This document shows, piece after piece, positions 23,020 through 33,890 of a DNA stretch of 64,000 nucleotides; position 1 is the first letter of the stretch; every line of letters begins with the position of its first letter. The translations under genes and the position numbers were made by a program. The notes beneath the pieces were generated by a model. It saw only the letters and a list, made by a program, of their open reading frames with translations, did not search any database and was not told the DNA's origin. Source of the stretch: Amyloporia xantha (Eukaryota > Basidiomycota > Agaricomycetes > Polyporales > Adustoporiaceae); contig JAYKKR010000008.1 of the NCBI GenBank assembly GCA_036971615.1, positions 558,001 to 622,000 on the forward strand. Reading direction: 5' to 3'.

Positions 23020-26000
23020 GGACCACAGCCTCATGGCGGTGTCCTCCAGACACATGGTGTTCATTTCGGTTTTACAATACACGTGTGACGGTACCGAGCG
23101 TCTCACTCTCGCCTCTGCCCATTGTAAACTTATTCCGTCTTCCCAGCGGCATGTCAACTGGCTCCGAGTCTCTCACCCGTGAAGACACCGATGCCTTACT
23201 CTCTCTTCAGGCTTCTCTGGTGAAATGGTGAATACCAACCACGTTTCGAGTGTATATTCCGTCAAATACCCTCGACGTGTACAGTGAAAGTACGCATGGC
23301 CTGTTCCAAAGCTTCCGGAAAGCTGCCACTCAGCGATGTTTGCATCTTCTCATTAGGATTTTTTCCCATGAGGCATGGAGGTGCTCCGAGGCGCTGGAAG
23401 ATCTCCCTGTCACCCTGCGGGAACTCGAGCACTAACAAAGGTTATGAATGTATCGGTTGCAGTTCAAGGGCATCGTGCGATCCTTTCTTCATTCCTACCT
23501 TCACCGTTGATGTGCTACTGTCGTGGATGGAAATCTCTACCCGGATGTTGACAGCACACTCAACCCTCCAACATCATGGCCCGTTCGCCGAGTTCGTTTG
23601 GATGTATACCCTGACTACATCGGCTTTCGATGCATTGGCTATGAAGCACATCCGTTTGGCACCATTGTTGGTCGGTATCGCATAAAAGCTCCGGACATGT
23701 TGATCGGGTGTCCTAGGCATAACCTTCACGCAGACGTGAAGACGCATAGCCATCTCGGACATGAGCAGCTTCAAATCAATGGACCCAAGGGTCCTTGCAT
23801 TCCGTTCTCCACACACCGTCTCAGCGACCGTCTAGAGATGACGGGAAGCTCTCGTGCTTCCTCATACGACAATCGGCAGGATCGCCCAGTATCAGACACT
23901 GATTCACATGTCCAGCCATAGCACCCCTGGGTTGCCTAGGATGCCCCTAAGCCGCTTTGGTCTGGACTCTGGTTCAACAATCCACAAGTCGTCGACTCAT
24001 CCCGTGACTGTTCGGCTTCACTCAAGACATGACTATTTTGTATTTTTCCTCAACCGCTTTTGCACGATATTCGCACGCGCTTTAGAGCTATTCGTGCTTC
24101 CGTTGGCTGATCACAGTTATCAGTTCGCGCAACCGTATTGATGGTCGTCGTACGCCATACCTTCCTACGTCTTCAGGCGATTCGCGTCATCTCCTCCTCA
24201 CTCATTGGTCATGGAAGGCTATTCTCCTCAGGGTCGGTTCCATTCCCCAACTGCGTGCAATCTCTTGAAGGACTTCAAGGACTTGCCAACTTCAGTGAGT
24301 CCGGAGAACCACACAATTGTTTAGGATTATGGTCGCCGTGTCGGACGGGTTTCCATTGCATGTTCATGCTTTTGGTAAGCACTACGGAATGTTAAGTTTG
24401 TGTACTGTCTGTCCGACGAGTCGACTTACTGTAGACTGTTATCAGAATAATATACCTTTAAATTGCGTTGGTTGATTGTATGGTACTGCACACTGAGTAT
24501 AAAATCGAATGAATATCCCCTCAACGTCAAATAAGCGATCGCTGCGAGCTGCTGCTGAACCGTGTATGTACCAACGACGCACGAGTAACCCAAGGACACC
24601 TCATTGCGTGCAGCTTGACGGCAAGCTCGTGAGAGCTGTCAGCGGTACGTCGGTGAATGACAGATACGAGACATCGCTTCACGGCACCTCATATAATCGG
24701 ACACAACGCTGCGGATCAGCAATCATGTCAGCGACGTGAACACGCATGGTGATCAACGCAAACACCGACTTGTGTACTGCCTATGCATAGCAGATGAGAT
24801 AGATGCGTTCCTCGGTCACCTCATACCACATATGGCTATTCTCCCCGTATTCGCAGTCTTTGGCTCTTCCGAGTACACCGTCAGCAGCCCGAAAAGACGC
24901 TCCGCATGCAGGAAGGAAACCCATGATGGCCCCGCGCTTTATTTTCTTACTGCTGTCCGTGTATATGCATGGCAGTGATAAATAGACGATGGGACGCGGC
25001 GCGTCATAAAGCACATGCACGCGCGATTGATGTCTGAAATGCACGGGCAAGGGGATTGGCACAGGCATGGAAGGGAGGAAAGGCGTAGGCCCATCGTGCG
25101 GTGTACAGAGATGAGGACGTGACGTAGTAGATAGAGGAAGAGGATGAGGACGCCAACAGATGGGACCGTTGACAGAGCGAGAAATCCGACACAGTCCAGC
25201 GGACGATCCGATGCGGAGAATTACCCAGCGGGCTCCAGCCATCCCGGCACTTCTAGTATACTAGTACATAGCATGACAGCGAGAGCGCAGGTGCCTGAGT
25301 CCATCACCCCCGCGAATGGAAACGTCAGCCATATCCCTATAGCTATCGACGCAGAAGACGGGATAAAGCCCACAGTGACAGTTAGACGGACATGATAATC
25401 GTGCTGAAATCTCCCGCAGGCTGCAGTGGGGATGGTGATGTCACAGAGCAAGAGATTGGGAGCACGTGGTCAGATCGAGGAAGAACGCGATCATGGGCGT
25501 CTCTCCACATGTCCGTCACGGTGGACCGTCAGCATCGTCCTCTCTGCATCGAAACTAAGTTCACGTATCCTGTGCTCGTTGTTCTAGCTGCTGTCTATAA
25601 CAACCATCTTCCAGCAACGCCTTCTGCGCACCAGCTCCAGGCACACTACCTCCCGCGAGTGCGACAGCTTCACCCCGGGCCGTTCCTCGTAGAAAGTCCC
25701 CTCGCCGTGTGCTTCTAGCTTCTGCTGTGCCATAATTAGCACACCTCCGCCTCGCCAGCGACGCGTCCAGGTGGTATTTCAGGCAGCTAATGAACTCGTC
25801 TCAAAGCTCGCCGGCAAGGGGTGGCCAATGCGAACTCGCGATTGGCAACCCTCTACCGGACTCAGACCATGGGTTCCGTTCTCAGGACACACGGACTGGC
25901 GGGGATGGCTGCTCTCATCGCTTGACGCCTTGCGAGCAGAAGACGATAGGTACGTCGTCACCACCTGCATCTTACGAGAAGCAGTCCTAGTTGGCCCAGT

Positions 26001-27960
26001 CCCGGTGTGGTCAATCTGATACCGTGCTGTTGAAGAGCACAGCCCTGTGGCATTGTATTACCGCACTTATGATCTCTCCCCCGAGCTCCGAGTATCTGCT
26101 CGCCTTCTCATTACCCAGAACACCGCTCGCTGCATGATGCCCATGTCTTCACCTCGCCGGCTTCGCATACCTTCACGAGATATCATACTATGGGGCAACG
26201 CTGATAGCAGAGTAGCGAACGGGTAAGTAGTAAGTATCGCACGCACTTGACTATCGTTCTCTTCATCTTCCCATTGCCAGATCATTACCCGGGGTTATAT
26301 CAAGAATTATCCAGTGCGGCCTCAAACAGTCTGGAAGCGGGACATGATTTGTCATTGTCGTCTTCTTGTTTCGCAGTCTTATTTTCTCCACGGCTCCCTT
26401 GTCGCTCTCTGGTACTACACCCACTACTTCGGTAATATCGTTGAAAACGCTACTTCGACGAGCCACATACAATCATATGCGGTGTCTGGAATAGTAAACC
26501 ACATGCAGCACATCCGACTCTTGCTCGTAGCGTCTTCGACACTCGATGGTTTGTTTCTCACCGCCATCATTCCTACTGTCCCAGCTATCTATGCAGTTTG
26601 TCTTCATGTCTATACCTAAGTGCGCGACCTTATCCGGCACGCGTCATTGTAATGCACGGGTCTGTGAAGAAGTACGATATGGCAAAGGTGGACTGCGGGT
26701 TAAGGTATGGATCAGCGGCGATGGCAGTGGTATGTGTGCTGCAGGAGAGTGTGATCGACGAACGTCAGCACCCGTGCTGCGCTGCGCGCTACGTCCCTCG
26801 GGCTCGCGCCTTCATGTCTACGCATAGCTCTTTGCGTCACAACGCTCTTGTTTCATCACGGACGCCCGGTCTACAGCAGCCGCTCCGGTATCATTATCAC
26901 CATAGCTAACTTCGTTCACAGCGTTTGTTCGTCATTATCGGTGCTGTCGGATCGCGCGGAGTGAATCGTATTGCATGCAGCTATCGACGTTCGCCCGATG
27001 GCCTGAGACATAGAAGAGGAGCCGACGATACCCACCGTGGACTGGCAGCAGCCGAGTCCCGCTATTTCAAGTGCGTTCCCGTTCCTAGGTCCCGCATTCT
27101 CTACAGAGACTTCTACCACCACGTCCAGCCGGGGAGTCATCATCGCGTAAACTCATGTGGAACCTCCATAACGTATCGTATTCTGTCTTGACGCATTGGA
27201 TTTTTCCTGAGCTCGACTGTGGGTTTCTGCCCTGCAAACACAACCTGCTAGCAGGCTTACGCAGCAGTGGGAACTGATTACAGGTAGGACTGCGTTTCCC
27301 ATGCAGGCAGCGTCGGTAGTGGCGCGTTGCCGCACTCTGGTAAACTATTAGGAAACATGTCCCGTAATACAATTCCGGAATGCATGTCATCGTCCTTGCA
27401 TCTCTCTCCTTTTCTATCGTGGTGGCTGTACAGATCTCATCAGAACCGCTTTATGGTTGGTCGCGTTTTGGCTCGATATCGATGGTTCCCACCACCCGCA
27501 CTGTCATCCAACTTGCCGTCCGGCCCTCCTTACCCAGCGGATCGGGAGCAGGTATGCATTTTACAGTCGATAAATGGAGATTTGCCACTACTGACGACGC
27601 AAAGATGACCAAGCACGTTGCGGAGAGCATGCTCTAATTACTCGAATGCATGACTTTTCTGTCATGTCGAGCACAACATCAAGGTTCGCTCTACAAGTAG
27701 ACCACGCTTTTAGGAATTCGTCGCTATCACCGCTCCTGACGGACCCAAAAGGCTCCCGAGTCATAGCGTGCGGTCTTGAGAGTCGCGGTCTTGCAGCTTC
27801 TCGCCGGGGCATCACAGGTTATCTGGTAGGACCTTTGGACAAGACAATTGACAAGAGGTACATAGATCTGTCCGGGTCTTTCGACGGCCCTTGCAGTGTT
27901 TGATGGGGACCTTCCGAGCTTCGACTGGTATGTTCGCATGTCTCTCGCTTGAGGCTGTGT
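23020..27960. other. Long spacer of duplication unit 4, no gene supported
   Basis: About 4.9 kb. Its first 250 bp is the intact form of the site into which Copia inserted in unit 1. A plus-strand stretch near 23,590-23,720 aligns with parts of units 1 and 2, and 26,880-27,180 aligns with 18,480-18,790 in unit 3. Frames are short and copies do not share them. A near-palindrome around TCTAGTATACTAGTAC is at 25,251-25,266. Confidence 0.4.
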
Positions 27961-27969
27961 GTGTTGTCT

Positions 27970-28600
27970 AATAACAATCTCACGTCACAGCAATGATCCA
28001 AATAGTCCATTGTGAGCGATAGGAATGTATACAGCCTAGCAAAGTATCTCGTACAGCTACATGACACTGGTATGAAACCAACACTGCCTGTACAACACAT
28101 GGGCCGGCAATATAGTTACAAATATATACCATCCGATTGTGTCGTCGAAGTTTCCGTAAAAGTAAGAAAGAACCGTACAATAGAACTATCACGACTACCA
28201 GATCGTTCCCACTCTATGTTACAAGCCTGTATATATTTCCCGGAAGACGACATCGCGCATCCAGTGATGTTTGATCGTATCTTGTGCCACGGATCACATG
28301 TCGCGACATATTGAGAGGAAGTCCCACTCCCGGCCCCGTGGCGGACCCTGCGTTGACAATCCGCACGGGTGAAGGGCTGTGAAGGGCTAGACTGGATGCC
28401 GTAGCGCGTATATGGTCGCCGACGCTCAGTGGAAGGCAACATGGCACGCAGAAGATAGAGTATCCGAGGAAGTGCAGACAATGAGAGCGGAATGTAGAAG
28501 AGGGTTTATAGAGTCTGCTGTCATCGTGTTAAGTGCGGCCAATCGTCACAATCGGCACTGTACGACGCGAGATTCAAGGCCAGGTCAAATGTTAGTGAAT
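27970..28600. repeat. Downstream block of F-box unit 5
   Basis: Close homologue of 19,710-20,290 with the same order of words (CCAAATAGTCCATTGTGA, CTACATGACACTGGTATG, TATATATTTCCCGGAAGACGA, GAGGAAGTCCCACTCC). A 9-bp GTGAAGGGCT repeat occurs at 28,369-28,389. It is just 3' of F-box copy 5. Confidence 0.62.
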
Positions 28601-28608
28601 CAACGCAG

Positions 28609-30268
28609 CTACAGCAGAAAAAACACACACCTCAGGATACCTCGTTTGTGTAATGTAGGCATCTGAGACTGCACCAGTGTTTCCCAAGAGGCCCTGACTT
28701 CATCGTTAAAGAACACAGTAGCACCTTCGTCCTATCGGACTGTAAAGTCAACCTTTGTGAGCTTGTCAAGTACAGGGCGGGTAAAGATGTGGTCAAGTTG
28801 AGAACACCGGCCATAGAGCAGCCTGGTTACGATCGCGTTAAGCTCTTCAGGTCCGTTGATTTTCATGTAAGGAACATCGAGTCGCAAGGTGATCTCGCTG
28901 ATATCTTTGGAGGTGAGCTGAGAGATGAGCTGAACTATGCAGCCAGGATTGAAATCCACATCGTCGATATGCATTGAGAGCTCAAATGTCGTGAGCTTTG
29001 TGTTATGGGAAATATCGATCGGATACACTGAGAGTATGAATCAGACAGCTCCGAGGATCGAGCAAGGAGTCGTGTGACTCACCGCCGGGCACCAGGCACA
29101 GGTCTAGTAGTCGAAGTGCAACAGAAGACTGAAGGAAACGCTGAATACTTCCGGACAGAAAATCTCTGTGGCATAATGGATATCCGAGTGGGCCCAGGCG
29201 CATGGAAGTCAGCTTTGCAGAGATGCCCATAGACAGGAAGAAGCCTGTGATGTCGTCGAAAGAAGTCCTGTCCAAGTCATAGAGGGTGACATCCGAGAGC
29301 CACATCTTAAAAGCGTATCCGCGTCGAAATACAGCACGATTGAAATGATGTGTCTCAAAGCGCACTCTGGCGCATCTGAGCCGCTCCAGGTTGGGGAGTG
29401 CGGTGGCGCAGATGAGCCGGCCGAATGTGGCAATCGAAGGGAACGTGACGTCATTGAGATTGAGGAACGTGATCCCGGTGAACGTTGCCAGATTGCGGAA
29501 GATGTCCGGTGGTATTCCCCAGGCTGGCCACTCTGCGTGCTCGATGGAAAGGTACACCGTGTTTGTCCACTTTCCGCCCAGCATCGCTGCAAATGTGGCC
29601 AGGTGTGGGATGGATCCTCGCCCCACAATGATCACGTCGTGCGGTCCTGTCCAGGTGCTTTTCATCCTTCCTATGCGCACCACCTCCTTCCGATTCGAAA
29701 AAAAAACTAGATTTTTTCCATATTCCGGCGGCACGTACTTGCTAGCTCTCTTGTACCACACGTCTCCAGAGTAGGCCTCGCGGTACGCTACCAGCGCATC
29801 CAGGTCACCTCGCAAGTAGGAAACGATGTGGTCCCAAAGCTCCGGTGGAAGAAATCGAGGAGTGGGCTGTAGAATGGGTGAGTCGAATTCGATAGCTGTA
29901 CGTGAATATATCTACTTCTCTTGGTTCCCTCGTCTCTATTGCCTCGGCACCGCTCCACCCCGACAACTTCAGCTTTTTCGCGCTTCTCCCGAGTTCCCTC
30001 CTGGTAACCTCTGTAGGACGCTGATGCAGGGCTGTTGAAAATCGCTACTCCGACCGGGGGACACGTTACTGTGGTCTGGTACCGCTGGTGTGCTGATCAT
30101 GGCGATACCAGATGGATCCGCCACCAGCAGTGAGTCTGTATCCTGCTTGTATCCGCGCGCAGTTGCCGTGTTGCTTGTTTCTGTGCAGTCCTGCAGATTG
30201 ACGTCCAAGTATAATGGCTTACTCTCCATCGGCTTTTGACTTGAGGCTGCAGGTCCCTTGTGATCCAT
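28609..30268 (-). pseudogene. F-box-like protein, cluster copy 5, degenerate
   Basis: Exons are 29916-30268 (start MDHKGPAASS), 29083-29866 and 28609-29027, with introns 29867-29915 (49 nt) and 29028-29082 (55 nt, GTGAGT...TCTCAG). Exon 2 is open and starts PTPRFLPPELWDHIVSYL, the F-box-like motif. Exon 1 is broken: its frame stops at 29969 while the frame leading to the donor is one register away. Exon 3 has an in-frame TAG at 28732-28734; beyond it the same frame continues to LVQSQMPTLHKRGILRC and a stop at 28609. These two lesions suggest a pseudogene, though a protein starting downstream with the F-box and lacking about 40 C-terminal residues is conceivable. Confidence 0.66.
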
Positions 30269-30386
30269 GGGCGAAGGGTAGTGCTCGATATGGGTTGTCA
30301 AGGAGTGTGGTGATGGGTTCGTTTTCTAGTACGGAGAGTGAGTTCTACGCACCTGCAGTTTGGTCTGCAGCTCCGCGGAACCCGAT

Positions 30387-30396
30387 GGATATATAG
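30387..30396 (-). promoter_or_regulatory. TATA-like box upstream of F-box copy 5
   Basis: GGATATATAG with the shared block (CGTCTGTCAGGGACGACAGC, then CTCATGGCGGTGTCTACTAG) on the plus strand, about 120 bp upstream of the ATG at 30268. Confidence 0.5.
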
Positions 30397-30611
30397 TTCG
30401 TCTGTCAGGGACGACAGCCTCATGGCGGTGTCTACTAGATGCATGTTTTCATCTCGGGTTTTCAGTAACTGTGTGTTTGGCTCCGAGTGTCTCTTATTCT
30501 TGTCTCCGTTCATTAAAAACTCAATGGTTTATCTCAGCAGCCGGTCAAAACGTGCCGTAAACCGCGACGACATGGATGCCTCAATCTCTCTGCAAGTCTA
30601 TGTGGCAAAAT

Positions 30612-30796
30612 GGCAAAACGGTCACGCTCAACCGCATTTCGAGCACTTGAGGCCAGCGGTATCTCCAGACAGCTGACGACGGCGAGCGAGTTTACCTGAC
30701 GGTTGAGCCAAAGGAGGCGGGGAGCGGAAGGCAGGGCCGGCAAAACGGTCACGCTCAACCGCATTTCGAGCACTTGAGGCCAGCGGTATCTCCAGA
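30612..30796. repeat. 58-bp direct repeats 127 bp apart
   Basis: 30612-30669 and 30739-30796 both read GGCAAAACGGTCACGCTCAA and continue identically to ATCTCCAGA. The 69 bp between them contain CTGACGGTTGAGCC, a diverged inverted form of part of the repeat. No terminal TG...CA and no target duplication, so not an LTR pair; probably a local duplication within unit 5. Confidence 0.8.
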
Positions 30797-31013
30797 ACAG
30801 CCCTCGAGAAGACGACAAATGTCCTTTGATATCTGATTCGAAGCTAAAAAGCTGTCAATCAAAGCAGCCCCCTGCGTATAAGAGCGCTCGAAGGCTATCC
30901 TGTGACCACCGGGCGAAATTCGCGCACCAGCGCCGAATACACGCCGTCCTCCAACATCGCTGTACAATTTACGCGTTTGTGAAGCAGCGACTGCATTGAC
31001 TCGTGGTGCGGTA

Positions 31014-31587
31014 CATCAGGAAAAACCTCCCGAGGTAATTAGTACTATATTATGTGGAAATATAGCCAAATAAACATAATACCAATAATTGGGTGTAATT
31101 AGAACCAATTTCTCAGTCATTTTTCAGTATTTGTGCAAAGCTCTCAGATACATTTTTGTAAGATTTGAGAAGTCCAGAATGCAGGAGCCAGAAGCAGAAG
31201 CAAATCCTGTGTAATAGGCAATAGACAATTGATTGTTTGTAGCTAGAGTAATATCCATATAATTTGGGAGTTATTTCACACCATTATACCACAATTATAC
31301 CACAATTAGTCAATAGATATAAGCCTGCTCTATGGAAGCTGCCTATTTCTCACATTTAATGCTTTATTTTGGAAAGTACAGCTACTAGTGTTATGTTGCA
31401 CGGCTTGTTGCGGTCACTAATATATTAGCAGTTGACGTCTACACAGAGGACAGAGGGACTTTGTCGATTTGTCTGATGTTTGATCACGTGCTGTGGCTGC
31501 CACCAGGCCGCCGTCGGAGTTTCGACACATCAGTGGGCAGAACTCGACGGCGTTGCTGTTGTGTCCCAACTTACTAGTACCTCCTGC
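31014..31587. other. Junction of unit 5 with an AT-rich stretch bearing a CATCAGG-type end
   Basis: Homology to the other F-box units stops at about 30,985-31,013 and the sequence continues with CATCAGGAAAAACCTCCCGA, the same kind of terminus as at 31,798, 51,899 and 54,931. The following 400 bp are AT-rich (tandem ACCACAATTATACCACAATTA near 31,283) with no gene. No matching right end was found, so the element is truncated or the boundary is hidden. Confidence 0.45.
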
Positions 31588-31667
31588 ATCGCGCACACCG
31601 CATCGTCCGTATCGCGCGCACCGCATCGTCCGCATCATGCGCACCGCATCGTCCGCATCGTGCGCAC
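31588..31667. repeat. 23-bp tandem repeat, about 3.5 units
   Basis: Units start at 31588, 31611, 31634 and 31657 (partial), each close to ATCGCGCGCACCGCATCGTC plus three bases. It is very CpG-rich against an AT-rich neighbourhood. Confidence 0.85.
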
Positions 31668-31870
31668 ATCAGAACTTCTGCAAATGCCCTGACAGCCCTG
31701 ACAAATGGCTTGTCAGGGCCTTTCAGGACCTGTCAGGGATGTCAGGACACCAGCTGTCAGTTTGGGTTAGATACTCCATCAGAGAAAACCCGTCAGCATC
31801 AGGAAAAATCTCCCTTACTTATTAGAGCTCATTGAATACTTACCATTCTTATCCAACTTATATGTCTCTT

Positions 31871-32020
31871 ATTCTACTCATCTGATTCTTATTGACTGCT
31901 AATCTATCTCACACATCTCTAATTCCACTCATCAGATTCTTACTGAATGCTCATCTATCTTATATTTCTCTAATTCTACTCATCAGATTCTTATTGAGTG
32001 CTAATTTGTCTCAAGATGCT
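31871..32020. repeat. 51-bp subterminal tandem repeat, three units
   Basis: Units 31871-31921, 31922-31972 and 31973-32020 each start ATTC.ACTCATC.GATTCTT. They lie just inside the left end of the MITE-like element and may be transposase-binding sites. Confidence 0.85.
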
Positions 32021-32408
32021 AATCAAACTCTCAGAAAGTTGTTATGAGATCTTCCAATTGCTCACTTACTTCAGCTGTGCTGTGCTAGTAACTAGTATGG
32101 ACTAGATATGTAGAATGAGCACCATTATAAACAAGCCTTTGTATTTATAGACTTACATTGTACTCCTTGAACAAGGTCACAAAGATACACCTTAAGAGAT
32201 TATTCTTTTTATCTCAATCTGAGAAAGAAAATACTGCAAAAAGTACTTGCATTTGATAGAGAGCCTTCTGTTTAGCCAGAAAAATGAAGTGGAGATATAA
32301 TTGCATCAAATGTCTATGGAGGAGTGTAGCAGCAGCCAAGCAACAAAAAGACACAAGTCTTCATACTCAGGAAGGCTTATATTGATGAGAGTGAGTCAGA
32401 AAAGGTGT

Positions 32409-32501
32409 GGACTTGTGGTGTAGTGGTAAAGTGCTACAGGTTATGCCTTATAAGGCAGTCAATCCTGAGAGGTCACTGGTTCAATCCTGTGTGGTGGCAG
32501 A
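32409..32501 (+). repeat. tRNA-derived SINE-like head
   Basis: An RNA polymerase III A box (TGGTGTAGTGG, 32417-32427) and B box (GGTTCAATCC, 32479-32488) with tRNA-like spacing, followed by T-rich stretches after 32,510 that could terminate transcription. The cloverleaf looks imperfect with an overlong middle, so it is more likely a SINE head or tRNA relic than a working tRNA gene. It lies inside the MITE-like element. Confidence 0.55.
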
Positions 32502-32867
32502 AGATACTTATTTTTAAAAATTTTATTCCAACCTTCTGTTATCAACCTGTCATTGCTAATGGCATAAAGACACTCTTTAATTGATGATTTTCACCATTTG
32601 GTAAGCAACATTGTTTTTCCTTCCTCTCACTTAGTTCTTATCAAGTACTCATGAGTACTCATTATGCACTTATGATGCTTATCTGAGAGGCAATTAGCAA
32701 GTGGGTAAAATAATAAGTACTTATGACACTTATGTGACTTATGTGACTTTTTTATCTCAACAAGTGCTAATAAGAGCTAATAAGTAAGGGAGATTTTCCC
32801 TGATGAGAATGCTCAGGGCTGTCAGTGTTTGTCAGAGAACTAACTAAAACTCTGAAAATAAAATGCC

Positions 32868-32938
32868 ATTGACAGGAATTGAACTCATGCATTAATATAT
32901 ATGATAAGTATGAGTGCAACATAACCACTACACCATAA
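32868..32938 (-). repeat. Second tRNA-derived SINE-like head
   Basis: On the minus strand an A box (TGGTGTAGTGGT, 32924-32935) and B box (GAGTTCAATTCC, 32875-32886) are 37 bp apart with tRNA-like flanks. The middle is AT-only (CATATATATTAATG), so a normal anticodon arm is lacking. It is a tRNA relic or SINE head next to the MITE-like element. Confidence 0.5.
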
Positions 32939-33002
32939 CAGCTTCTTTAAAGCTAACTATTTAATTAATATATCATAATTAATCCCCAAGGGTCTTCAAA
33001 TA

Positions 33003-33880
33003 TGTGCACTCTACACCGCGGTCAGGACCCGGTGTCCGGAGGCCGAACACCACCCGGACATCCTCCGTTAGGGAAGTCATTTTCTCGCGATTTGCGGATG
33101 CCGAAAATGAGAAGAACGGGAACATTGTCTGTCGCGTGTTCGGAGCTACGCACAGCATACGAATAGTTACTTTGTTCGTGCTCCGAATTTTCGTCACATG
33201 TTCTTGAAATGTCCGGAAGAGGGACACAGGTCGGCCATTGGTAATGTCTGTGAGATGTTCTTATCAAGCTTTTGTTCTCATCAGATGGCCTGTCCGCTCT
33301 CCGAACATGTCACGGACATATCGAGAACAATGCAGTGTCCCGGATACGCACATGCTAAAGACTTTGTAAACGTCCGATGTCCAAACATTTCATGACCATT
33401 TATTTGACATAACATATCTTCGAGCATCGGGAACCCCGCGGAAATCCTAGCAATATATCCGATGTTCGGAACACTGATATTTGTACTCTCCGCACAATGC
33501 TTCTTCTCCGAACATTAGTTTTTTGCGGAAAGCTGAATCTCGCGTTTCCACGAGTTCGTCAGCACGATTCTCGACCCACCGATGCGCGTTTCGCGTCCGA
33601 TTCACGCCCGAATCTTGTCGGATTCATATCGCGCTTCTTGTTGCGATTTGCGATACGATTCACATACATGATTCGGCTACAAAAATTATGCCCACCATCG
33701 TAAGATTCAGAGCTACCTTTGACTCTAAGATTCGAGCATCGGTTCAGGGATGTCTAGGTAGGCCGGTTTTGCACATACGACAATCAATTATGACTTTAAC
33801 AGTTACCCGCCGTACAATTACAACATTGCAGAGGTCTCTTCAGTCTGCCGAGATAAATATCGTAGCTCCTATATCGTGAA
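33003..33880. repeat. Subterminal repeat region beside the CACTA transposase
   Basis: Between 33,030 and 33,520 the words CTCCGAACA, TGTTCGGAG, TGTCCGGA and ATGTCCGG recur at least ten times in both orientations. Between 33,560 and 33,740 a second word, (A/C)GATTC, recurs about eight times. Such clusters are binding sites for CACTA transposases in other systems; that role is inferred here. No gene is seen. Confidence 0.5.
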
Positions 33881-33890
33881 AACGAGACCG

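Larger units (their letters stand above)
31798..32805. mobile_element. MITE-like element with CATCAGG-type inverted ends
   Basis: The left end CATCAGGAAAAATCTCCCTT and the inverted right end (ATTTTCCCTGATG at 32793-32805) match over about 31 bp with one or two differences. The element is 1,008 bp and AT-rich with no protein gene. The left side has three 51-bp tandem repeats, and the right side is full of short ACTTATG/ATAAGTACT words, typical of subterminal binding sites. A tRNA-like sequence is inside. No clear target duplication was seen. The ends resemble that of the Plavaka-type element at 54,931, so that transposase family could mobilise it. Confidence 0.65.

Noticed and set aside
30612..30796. 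LTR pair or small transposon from the 58-bp direct repeats
   Set aside because: No TG...CA ends, no target duplication and only 69 bp between repeats.
32409..32501. Functional tRNA gene
   Set aside because: A and B boxes are good, but the middle is too long and the acceptor stem does not pair convincingly, so I keep it as a SINE-like head.
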